From an uncultured Clostridia bacterium (GTDB taxonomy: Bacteria > Bacillota > Clostridia > Lachnospirales > Lachnospiraceae), in NCBI GenBank assembly GCA_945622055.1, contig CALZBV010000091.1:1-9003 (forward strand): 9,003 nucleotides of DNA, written 5' to 3'. The first letter of the stretch is position 1. Each line of letters opens with the position of its first letter. Shown here piece after piece: positions 1 to 5,894 of the stretch. A program made the translations under genes and the position numbers. The notes beneath the pieces were generated by a model that did no database searches, was not told the DNA's origin, and saw only the letters and a program-made list of their open reading frames with translations.

Positions 1-1
1 C

Positions 2-556
2 TATGTTGAAAGAAATGATTTGCATGTAGAGAATCCAGAGTTGCATGCGAAGCATGATTCTGAAATTGCTTCTGTAGAGGATGCGTTAGCTTATGGTCTT
101 GAGGCAGTGAAAGCGGATACTAAGCAGGATGGTGTGAAAGAAGATGCTAAGGAAGAGGATACGAAGAAAGGTGACTCCCAGACAGAGGAAACCAAGCCGG
201 ATGAATCTGCAATAACTGATACCGAAGCTGATGAGAGTAAGAAAGATGATGCAAAGACAGAAGATTCAAATCAAGAGGAGTCCAAGACGGAGGACTCTGT
301 GAAGGAAGATAACAAGGATAACAAGGCAGAAAAAGCATATACCCTAACAAAGAAAGGTAGAAAGCTTTATGAAGGAGAGACGGTCTATATTGTTCAGAAG
401 GGGGATTGTCTCTGGGGGATTGCCAGAAAGATATTGGGCGATGGAAGACTCTATAAGAATCTCTTTACAAGAAATGGAGATATTGTCAAAAAGGCTGAGT
501 TAATACATACGGGGCAGGAAATCATTATTCCTGTCATAGAGGGCAAAAAGAATTAG
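2..556 (+). CDS. LysM-domain protein, C-terminal part (5' end outside window)
   Basis: The frame is open from the left edge, so this is the C-terminal 184 residues of a longer protein; a TTG at 20 could be read as a start, but it has no ribosome binding site and the frame continues upstream. About residues 37-112 form a low-complexity linker of D, E, K, S and T with degenerate KTEDS/EESK units. Residues about 129-177 match a LysM domain: YIVQKGD, then LWGIARKILGDG, then an Asn-containing loop and LIHTGQEIIIP. LysM binds N-acetylglucosamine-containing glycans such as peptidoglycan, so the protein is probably exported or wall-associated; that is inference, since its N-terminus is not visible. 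The linker may be a flexible spacer. The function of the missing N-terminal part cannot be told. The gene ends at a strong terminator 54 bases downstream. Confidence 0.85.
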   Translation, partial: YVERNDLHVENPELHAKHDSEIASVEDALAYGLEAVKADTKQDGVKEDAKEEDTKKGDSQTEETKPDESAITDTEADESKKDDAKTEDSNQEESKTEDSVKEDNKDNKAEKAYTLTKKGRKLYEGETVYIVQKGDCLWGIARKILGDGRLYKNLFTRNGDIVKKAELIHTGQEIIIPVIEGKKN

Positions 557-609
557 GATAAAAGATTAAGATCAGAATATCAGGATAAGTCAATAAATCA
601 GTTTTGATA

Positions 610-648
610 AAAAGTAGACAGTTGTTGAGCAGGCAACTGTCTACTTTT
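610..648 (+). terminator. Strong intrinsic terminator after the LysM gene
   Basis: A perfect 15-bp stem (aaaagtagacagttg at 610-624 with caactgtctactttt at 634-648) closes a 9-base loop. The upper stem is mixed GC/AT and the 3' arm ends in TTTT. Because the 5' arm starts with AAAA it could also work on the opposite strand, although no minus-strand gene is seen on its right. Confidence 0.85.
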
Positions 649-689
649 ATGGTTTTAGGAATTTTCTAAAAAAGATTAAAAACGTTACA

Positions 690-803
690 GTGACTGATAC
701 GGTTTTTCTTGGGGTTTCTTTTGGAGTATGCGTTATTTATCTTATCGATTTTATATTCTTTGGCGGGTTCACGTCGGTATTCCGTAGAGAAAGATTAGTT
801 TAG
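690..803 (+). CDS. Doubtful small hydrophobic ORF (37 aa)
   Basis: From a GTG at 690 the frame runs 37 codons to TAG at 801. The middle (VFLGVSFGVCVIYLIDFIFF) would make one transmembrane helix, followed by a basic end (RRERLV). The frame is open further upstream through a KK-rich stretch (FLKKIKN) back into the terminator hairpin, but no ATG and no ribosome binding site lies before the GTG. The layout of KK-[VI], a helix and then LID faintly recalls the single-helix form of SecE, without its WPS motif. It may be a decayed gene, a tiny membrane protein with a weak start, or chance. I cannot decide between these. Confidence 0.18.
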   Translation: MTDTVFLGVSFGVCVIYLIDFIFFGGFTSVFRRERLV

Positions 804-920
804 GTACATGAGGAGGATTTGTGGAGCAGGAGGAAACTCCGTAATCGGATTAAAATGCCTTTCTGCTGATAGAATTCAGGCCCGATAAAAGATGATGAAG
901 GAATATATCTTATACAAGGA
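804..920. other. Intergenic stretch with no recognised feature
   Basis: I see no supported gene, known riboswitch or repeat here. An AGGAGG at 811-816 is followed by a GTG at 821, but that frame stops after 7 codons. An ATG at 808 opens 26 codons without a ribosome binding site. A short ggag/ctcc hairpin is possible near 823-839. Confidence 0.5.
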
Positions 921-949
921 TTGAAATATAGGATATAATATGATACAAT
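921..949 (+). promoter_or_regulatory. Sigma-A type promoter with extended -10, for the leader ORF and serine hydrolase
   Basis: TTGAAA (921-926) and TACAAT (944-949) are separated by exactly 17 bases, and TGA at 941-943 supplies an extended -10 TG motif. Transcription would begin near 956, giving a leader of about 140 bases before the hydrolase start. A second TATAAT at 934-939 has no good -35 partner. No operator-like palindrome is visible beside it. Confidence 0.75.
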
Positions 950-1033
950 ATACGAAAATATAGGAAGTATGTAGCAGTGTAAGTGTCTGTTTCCTGCCGA
1001 ATGGGACAGGAGGTACTATACCGGAGGCAGACA

Positions 1034-1102
1034 ATGCTTTACGGACAGTCAGAGCTACGTGGCTTCAGGTTGTTTATTGTACATAGGAGGACGCATGAAT
1101 AA
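1034..1102 (+). CDS. Possible 22-aa leader ORF overlapping the hydrolase start
   Basis: An ATG at 1034 follows GGAGG (1023-1027) with 6 bases between, a good initiation site. It reads 22 codons, beginning MLYGQSELRG and ending VHRRTHE, and stops with TAA at 1100-1102, eight bases inside the downstream ATG at 1095, in a different frame. Ribosomes on this ORF would pass over the AGGAGG (1085-1090) that serves the hydrolase, so translation of the two could be coupled. The peptide resembles nothing I know, and it has no run of one amino acid that would mark a classical attenuator. It could be a real regulatory upstream ORF or chance. Confidence 0.35.
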   Translation: MLYGQSELRGFRLFIVHRRTHE

Positions 1103-2342
1103 GAAAATCTTCGGTATCATTCTCTGCTATCTGTCTATCAGTATTTCCCTTTCTACAGGCTATATGATCCTGGAGAGTCAGGAACAGGAGCGCGCTGTTA
1201 TTACAAATTCGTTTTTGCGGGAAAATTCTTTTTCACAGCTGCCGAAGCCGACAACAGCTGTGGACTGCACTTTGGAGATTACGGTTTTGCCTGCGCCTTC
1301 TGACAAAACGGAAGGTTCTTTGGAACGTCCGGTTTCTGAAACAACCGATTCCGTGAACGGACCGGTTTCTGGGGGGACCAGGTTTCAGCCGAAGCCTGTT
1401 ACACTGGTAAAGCTTCCTTATCCTTCTTCTGCGCCGGATAAAATAACACCGACTCCTTTGGCAACGCCCACACCAACCCCTTCTCCTGAAAAGAATCCAA
1501 ATAAAAACAAAGAGAACCGGACAAAAGAGATTAAGCTGGTTTACAATAACACCTCATACCGTATTCAAAATCAGATGTATTCCGAGCTTTGTACCATGAT
1601 ACGAAACGAGCCCTACCTAAGCTCGTTCATACTCTATGACATCAATTCCAAGGCTTCCGTCTGTTACAATGAAAGCAGGTATTTTCCGGTTGCAAGTACA
1701 GTAAAAGCTCCTTTTGCAATGACTTGTCTGTGGCAGATTGATGAGGGACTTTATTCTCTGGACGATACCATGGAATATACCAAAGAGTATAAAGTAAGCG
1801 GTACGGGAACGATTAAGGCAGAGAAGCTTGGAACTGTATTTACAATCCGCGAGCTGGTGGAGCATGCTATTTTGGTCAGTGACGATATCGGGTATCTGAT
1901 GCTGCAGGGATATTTTGGCTACGAAAACTATAATGCTTTTCTGAAAGAGCTTGGAAACCGCGTTACGATTGGCGGCGGAAGAAAATGGGGGGATACCTCT
2001 GCGGAGGATTCCCTGAGAAACTGGCTGGAAATCTACAAATATATCAATTCGGACAGTGATAATGCTGCTTTTTTTGCAGAGCTGCTTAAAAATACAAATA
2101 AGAGTTTTGTGCGGAATGCTCTCGGAAGCAGGTACGTTGTTTATAATAAAATGGGCTGGGTAGGCGGTGAATGTTGTCACGATCATGCATTAATCATGGC
2201 AGAGCAGCCATATGTGATTATCCTTATGACAATGGGGGATGTACGTGAGAAAAACCAGCGTTTCATGGAGAAGCTTGCGGTAATACTGGACCGGATTCAT
2301 GAAGAAATGACGGAAACATCGTATCAGAAGCCTGCGAAGTAA
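1095..2342 (+). CDS. Membrane-anchored or secreted serine hydrolase, class A beta-lactamase-like fold
   Basis: The product is 415 residues. I chose ATG 1095 because AGGAGG lies four bases upstream and the next residues (MNKK then a hydrophobic stretch to about residue 24) form a signal or anchor; a GTG at 1059 would add 12 unlikely residues. There is no lipobox. A Pro/Thr-rich linker (PTPLATPTPTPSP) near residues 119-131 separates the anchor from a catalytic domain of about residues 175-405. Motifs: STVK with nucleophile Ser201 and Lys204; SDD at 262-264, 61 residues on, where class A enzymes have SDN; KMGW at 352-355 in place of KTG; then HDHALIM. No ExxLN omega-loop motif is visible, so the deacylating Glu of class A beta-lactamases seems absent. 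That favours a penicillin-binding or cell-wall hydrolase role over drug resistance, by inference. The substrate is unknown. Confidence 0.85.
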   Translation: MNKKIFGIILCYLSISISLSTGYMILESQEQERAVITNSFLRENSFSQLPKPTTAVDCTLEITVLPAPSDKTEGSLERPVSETTDSVNGPVSGGTRFQPKPVTLVKLPYPSSAPDKITPTPLATPTPTPSPEKNPNKNKENRTKEIKLVYNNTSYRIQNQMYSELCTMIRNEPYLSSFILYDINSKASVCYNESRYFPVASTVKAPFAMTCLWQIDEGLYSLDDTMEYTKEYKVSGTGTIKAEKLGTVFTIRELVEHAILVSDDIGYLMLQGYFGYENYNAFLKELGNRVTIGGGRKWGDTSAEDSLRNWLEIYKYINSDSDNAAFFAELLKNTNKSFVRNALGSRYVVYNKMGWVGGECCHDHALIMAEQPYVIILMTMGDVREKNQRFMEKLAVILDRIHEEMTETSYQKPAK

Positions 2343-2408
2343 GAGGCGGAGAAGCCGCAAAAGACGTCACAAAAGACGCCACAGGAAATTATCGGAGAGC
2401 CCGAGTAA
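2343..2408 (+). other. In-frame open tail after the serine hydrolase stop codon
   Basis: Directly after TAA 2340-2342 the same frame runs 21 more sense codons to a second TAA at 2406. They encode a hydrophilic peptide (EAEKPQKTSQKTPQ, then EIIGEPE) of the same character as the preceding SYQKPAK end. This may be the remnant of a longer C-terminal tail cut by a point change, a readthrough product, or a sequencing error at the first stop. It has no start signal of its own. Confidence 0.4.
2358..2381 (+). repeat. Two-copy 12-bp tandem repeat
   Basis: caaaagacgtca (2358-2369) is followed directly by caaaagacgcca (2370-2381), matching at 11 of 12 positions. The unit is four codons long in the frame of the serine hydrolase (QKTS, QKTP), which fits slippage within coding sequence. 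Confidence 0.8.
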
Positions 2409-2465
2409 AAGTTTTTTCCTGAAACCCGGTTGGTTAGAAAAAAAAGTGTTGCTTTTCGTTTTTGG

Positions 2466-2519
2466 GTATGCTAAAGTATAATCAGCGTGTTTTGTAAAAG
2501 CATACGGTTTTTTGTTTTT
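2466..2519 (+). terminator. Possible terminator between the serine hydrolase and tig
   Basis: gtatgct (2466-2472) pairs with agcatac (2499-2505) across a 26-base loop, and GG plus two T-runs (2508-2513 and 2515-2519) follow. The position, after the hydrolase and before the tig promoter, fits a terminator, but the 7-bp stem and large loop are weak. The loop contains TATAAT at 2477-2482, which could instead be a second tig promoter with a poor -35 (TTTCGT at 2454, 17-base spacing). Confidence 0.35.
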
Positions 2520-2520
2520 C

Positions 2521-2549
2521 TTTACAGAATAGAACGGGTATGTTATAAT
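2521..2549 (+). promoter_or_regulatory. Main tig promoter
   Basis: TTTACA (2521-2526) and a perfect TATAAT (2544-2549) are 17 bases apart, with TG at 2541-2542 as an extended -10. Start of transcription near 2556 would give an untranslated leader of only about 28 bases, which carries the tig ribosome binding site AAGGAGG (2567-2573). Confidence 0.8.
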
Positions 2550-2583
2550 GAAACGATACGATTTTTAAGGAGGAAATTTTGAA

Positions 2584-3870
2584 ATGAGTTTCAAGGTTGA
2601 AGATTTGGGCAAGAATATGGTAAAGCTTACCATTGAGGTTGCAGCAGAGGATTTTGAGAAGGCGTTAGAGAAGTCTTATCAGAAGAATAAGAATAGAATC
2701 AATGTTCAGGGCTTCCGTAAGGGTAAGGCTCCGAGAACTGTGATTGAGAAAATGTACGGCGCAAGCGTTTTCTATGAGGATGCTGTGAATGAGGCACTTC
2801 CGGAGGCTTATGAGAAGGCTGCTGTTGAGAGCGGACTTGATATCGTTTCCAGACCGGAGGTTGATGTTGTTCAGGTTGAGAAGGGCAAGGAGTTCATCTT
2901 TACCGCAACTGTTGCAGTGAAGCCGGAGGTTACCCTTGGTGAGTATAAGGGGATTGAGGTTGAGAAGATGGATACTGCCGTTACCGAGGAAGAGGTTGAT
3001 GGCGAGTTAAACCGTGTAAGAGAGCAGAATGCAAGAATTCTTACCGTGGATGACAGAGCAGTAGTAGACGGCGATGAGGTTAAGATTGATTTCGAGGGCT
3101 TTGTTGACGGAACTCCGTTTGCAGGCGGAAAGGGTGAGGACTACAAGTTAATCATCGGTTCCCATTCCTTCATCGATACTTTTGAGGAGCAGCTCATCGG
3201 CAAGAACATCGGAGAAGAGACTGAGGTTAACGTAACGTTCCCGGCTGAGTATCATGCAGCAGAGCTTGCAGGCAAGCCGGCAATGTTTAAGGTAACGGTT
3301 AAGGGAATTACGGCGAAGGAGCTTCCGGAGCTGGATGATGATTTCGCAGGAGATGTTTCCGAGTTCGATACCCTTGCTGAGTACAAGGAGGATTTAAAGA
3401 AGAACCTGCTTGAGAAAAAGGAAAAGGAAGCGAAGGCTGTTAAGGAAGAAAAGGTTGTAGATAAGGTAATCGAGAATGCAACCATGGAGATTCCGGAGGC
3501 AATGGTTGCTTCACAGGCAAATCAGATGGCTGAGGAGTATTCCCAGAGATTAAGAATGCAGGGTCTGAACCTTCAGCAGTACTTCCAGTTTACCGGACTG
3601 AATGAGAAGACCTTCATGGATAACTTAAAGCCGCAGGCATTAAAGAGAATCCAGAGCAGACTTGTACTTGAGGCTGTCGCAAAGGCTGAGAACATCGTGG
3701 CAACAGAGGAAGAGTATGAGAAGGAACTCGAGAACATGGCTTCTGCTTACCGCATGGAGAAGGCAAAGCTGGTTGAACTGATTACCGATAAGGAAAAGGA
3801 TCAGATCATGATGGATATCGCCGTTCAGAAGGCAGTTGACCTTGTAAGCAGTGCAGCTGTTGAAAAGTAA
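2584..3870 (+). CDS. tig: Trigger factor, ribosome-associated chaperone and prolyl isomerase
   Basis: Trigger factor docks at the ribosomal exit tunnel and shields nascent chains. The 428-residue length is normal for the family. The N-terminal ribosome-binding domain carries the signature GFRKGKAP at residues 43-50. A FKBP-type peptidyl-prolyl isomerase domain spans about 150-245 (DGDEVKIDFEGFVDG, then GKPAMFKVTVKGI). The Lys/Glu-rich remainder to the end is the alpha-helical chaperone domain. The ATG at 2584 is set by AAGGAGG ten bases upstream. Codon use is strongly biased to GAG for Glu and AAG for Lys compared with the upstream genes, consistent with high expression. It heads the quality-control cluster and has its own strong promoter. 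A hairpin follows 12 bases after the stop, so part of the transcripts may end there. Confidence 0.98.
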   Translation: MSFKVEDLGKNMVKLTIEVAAEDFEKALEKSYQKNKNRINVQGFRKGKAPRTVIEKMYGASVFYEDAVNEALPEAYEKAAVESGLDIVSRPEVDVVQVEKGKEFIFTATVAVKPEVTLGEYKGIEVEKMDTAVTEEEVDGELNRVREQNARILTVDDRAVVDGDEVKIDFEGFVDGTPFAGGKGEDYKLIIGSHSFIDTFEEQLIGKNIGEETEVNVTFPAEYHAAELAGKPAMFKVTVKGITAKELPELDDDFAGDVSEFDTLAEYKEDLKKNLLEKKEKEAKAVKEEKVVDKVIENATMEIPEAMVASQANQMAEEYSQRLRMQGLNLQQYFQFTGLNEKTFMDNLKPQALKRIQSRLVLEAVAKAENIVATEEEYEKELENMASAYRMEKAKLVELITDKEKDQIMMDIAVQKAVDLVSSAAVEK

Positions 3871-3882
3871 GATAATTCATTC

Positions 3883-3910
3883 AAGGGATGTTCTGAAAAG
3901 GGCATCCCTT
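3883..3910 (+). terminator. Hairpin after tig, weak terminator or processing site
   Basis: aagggatg (3883-3890) pairs perfectly with catccctt (3903-3910) around a 12-base loop that can be shortened by G-U pairs. Only TTTGTT follows, partly within the stem, so termination would be incomplete. I see no convincing sigma-A promoter between it and clpP, which suggests read-through supplies clpP and the later genes. Confidence 0.45.
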
Positions 3911-3971
3911 TGTTAACCGGAACGATAGTTGGCGTGCCGGTTGCTATCTTTTATTGAAAGGAGTGTAAAGT

Positions 3972-4556
3972 ATGAGTTTAGTACCTTATGTCATTGAGCA
4001 GACTGCAAAAGGAGAGCGGTCATATGATATTTATTCCAGATTGTTAAAGGATCGTATCATATTCCTTGGCGAGGAAGTAAATGATGTTACTGCAAGCCTT
4101 GTTGTGGCACAGCTTCTTTTCCTCGAGAGTGAGGATCCGAAGCGAGATATCTGCCTGTACATTAACAGCCCGGGAGGTTCGGTAACGGCCGGTCTTGCGA
4201 TTTATGACACGATGCAGTACATTAAGTGTGATGTATCCACCATTTGTATCGGTCTTGCAGCAAGTATGGGAGCTTTTCTGCTCTCCGGCGGTACGAAGGG
4301 CAAGCGTATGGCACTTCCGAATTCTGAGATTATGATTCATCAGCCGTCCGGTGGTGCAAAGGGGCAGGCAACGGAGATTCAGATTGTTGCTGAGAACATT
4401 TTGAAGACCAGAGACCGTTTGAACCGTATTTTAGCTGAGAATACCGGAAAGCCGGTGGAGGTTATTGCACGTGATACCGAGCGTGATAATTTCATGACGG
4501 CTGAGGAAGCATTGAAGTATGGTCTGATTGACAGCATCATTAAGAACAGACAGTAA
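3972..4556 (+). CDS. clpP: ClpP, proteolytic subunit of ATP-dependent Clp protease
   Basis: ClpP forms a 14-subunit chamber that cleaves proteins unfolded and fed in by an AAA+ partner such as ClpX. The product is 194 residues, the usual length. The catalytic triad is visible: Ser98 in GLAASMGAFLL, His123 in MIHQPSGG and Asp172 in DTERDNFM. The INSPGGSV segment near residues 64-71 is the conserved substrate-binding strand and oxyanion region. The ATG is preceded by AAAGGAG (3957-3963) at 8-base spacing. clpX begins 18 bases downstream, so both chains of the ClpXP protease are made together. No CtsR heptad repeats or CIRCE element are visible upstream, so heat-shock control of those types is not supported here. 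Confidence 0.98.
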   Translation: MSLVPYVIEQTAKGERSYDIYSRLLKDRIIFLGEEVNDVTASLVVAQLLFLESEDPKRDICLYINSPGGSVTAGLAIYDTMQYIKCDVSTICIGLAASMGAFLLSGGTKGKRMALPNSEIMIHQPSGGAKGQATEIQIVAENILKTRDRLNRILAENTGKPVEVIARDTERDNFMTAEEALKYGLIDSIIKNRQ

Positions 4557-4574
4557 GTATTGAGGTGAACTGAT

Positions 4575-5879
4575 TTGGCAAATAAGACAGAGGACAGACA
4601 GAATGCGAACTGCTCTTTCTGCGGAAAGAACCAGAAGCTGGTAAGAAAGATGGTTGCCGGACCAGCCGGAATCTATATTTGTAATGAGTGCATCGAGCTT
4701 TGCTCTGAGCTTTTAGAGGAAGATTTTACAGGCCCGGATGTGGCAGAAAATGCCGATAACATGGGCATTAATCTGTTAAAGCCGATGGAAATCAAAGCGT
4801 TTCTGGATGAGTATGTTATTGGTCAGGAAGAGGCGAAGAAGATACTCGCAGTGTCGGTTTATAACCATTACAAGAGAGTTATGATGCAGCCGTCTTCCGA
4901 GGTGGAGCTTCAGAAATCCAATATTCTGATGATTGGTCCGACCGGTAGTGGTAAGACATACCTGGCACAGACACTTGCAAAGCTTTTAAATGTTCCGTTT
5001 GCAATTGCAGATGCTACGGCACTGACGGAGGCCGGATATGTGGGTGAAGATGTCGAGAATATCCTGCTGAAGCTTATTCAGGCTGCAGATTATGATATCG
5101 AGCGTGCAGAACACGGTATTGTATATATCGATGAGATTGACAAGATTACCAGAAAATCTGAGAATGTTTCGATTACCCGTGATGTTTCCGGTGAGGGTGT
5201 TCAACAGGCACTGCTTAAGATTTTGGAGGGAACGGTTGCTTCGGTTCCTCCGCAGGGTGGAAGAAAGCATCCGCATCAGGAGTTTTTGCAGATTAACACT
5301 ACAAATATTCTCTTTATTTGCGGTGGTGCATTTGACGGACTGGAAAAGATTGTGGAAGCACGGACCGGTCATAAGTCCATGGGCTTTAATGCAGAGATTG
5401 GCGATGGTATGGAGAAGATGATCGGAGATTTGTTCCGGCAGGTAATGCCACAGGATCTTGTGAAATTTGGTCTGATTCCGGAGTTTATCGGACGTGTTCC
5501 GGTTACGGTTGCACTTGATATTTTAGATGAAGACGCACTTGTGCGTATCCTGAAGGAGCCGAAGAACGCTCTGACCAGACAGTATCAGCGTCTGTTCGAG
5601 CTCGATGGTGTTGAACTTGAGTTTGAGGACGAGGCACTCCGCACGATTGCAAAGCGCTCCTGTGAGCGTAAGACCGGTGCAAGAGGACTCCGCTCCATTA
5701 TGGAGAAGATTATGATGGATACGATGTATCGTGCACCTTCGGATGAGAGTATTTTGAAATGTATCATTACAAAGGATGCTGCAGAGGGAATTTGTGAACC
5801 GACGCTTGTGATTGCAGAGCAGAAGAAAAAAGCACGCGGTAAGAAGGACGCGGCAAATGATGCGGACGAGACCGCATAA
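4575..5879 (+). CDS. clpX: ClpX, ATP-dependent unfoldase of ClpXP
   Basis: ClpX hexamers recognise, unfold and thread substrates into ClpP. The start is a TTG at 4575: GAGGTGA lies six bases upstream, an in-frame TGA at 4566 blocks any earlier start, and the next Met would remove the zinc finger. The 434 residues show the four-Cys zinc domain (Cys13, Cys16, Cys36, Cys39), Walker A GPTGSGKT at 121-128, pore-loop GYVG at 154-157, Walker B VYIDEID with Asp186 and Glu187, the RKH loop at 230-232, and GARGLR sensor 2 near the C-terminus. The ClpP-docking tripeptide, usually [LIV]GF, appears to be MGF at 269-271. The tail after about residue 420 is Lys/Ala-rich and poorly conserved. lon follows 15 bases later. 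Confidence 0.98.
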   Translation: MANKTEDRQNANCSFCGKNQKLVRKMVAGPAGIYICNECIELCSELLEEDFTGPDVAENADNMGINLLKPMEIKAFLDEYVIGQEEAKKILAVSVYNHYKRVMMQPSSEVELQKSNILMIGPTGSGKTYLAQTLAKLLNVPFAIADATALTEAGYVGEDVENILLKLIQAADYDIERAEHGIVYIDEIDKITRKSENVSITRDVSGEGVQQALLKILEGTVASVPPQGGRKHPHQEFLQINTTNILFICGGAFDGLEKIVEARTGHKSMGFNAEIGDGMEKMIGDLFRQVMPQDLVKFGLIPEFIGRVPVTVALDILDEDALVRILKEPKNALTRQYQRLFELDGVELEFEDEALRTIAKRSCERKTGARGLRSIMEKIMMDTMYRAPSDESILKCIITKDAAEGICEPTLVIAEQKKKARGKKDAANDADETA

Positions 5880-5894
5880 GAATATTTGTAAGAA

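Noticed and set aside
20..22. TTG as start of the first gene
   Set aside because: No ribosome binding site precedes it and the frame is open to the left edge, so the gene most likely starts outside the window.
804..920. Possible riboswitch or RNase P-like element (ggaggaaactccg segment)
   Set aside because: The segment recalls short conserved strings of known RNAs, but no full set of stems or core motifs of any riboswitch class or of RNase P could be found around it.
1617..2186. 189-codon minus-strand open frame opposite the serine hydrolase
   Set aside because: It lies wholly inside a + strand gene with clear active-site motifs, has no ribosome binding site that I can see, and its translation shows no domain-like pattern.
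3871..3971. CtsR or CIRCE heat-shock operator before clpP
   Set aside because: Neither the GGTCAAA heptad repeat nor the TTAGCACTC inverted repeat is present.
5092..5421. 109-codon + strand frame inside clpX
   Set aside because: It is a shifted frame within the conserved ATPase domain, with an Arg/Leu-rich translation typical of a shadow.
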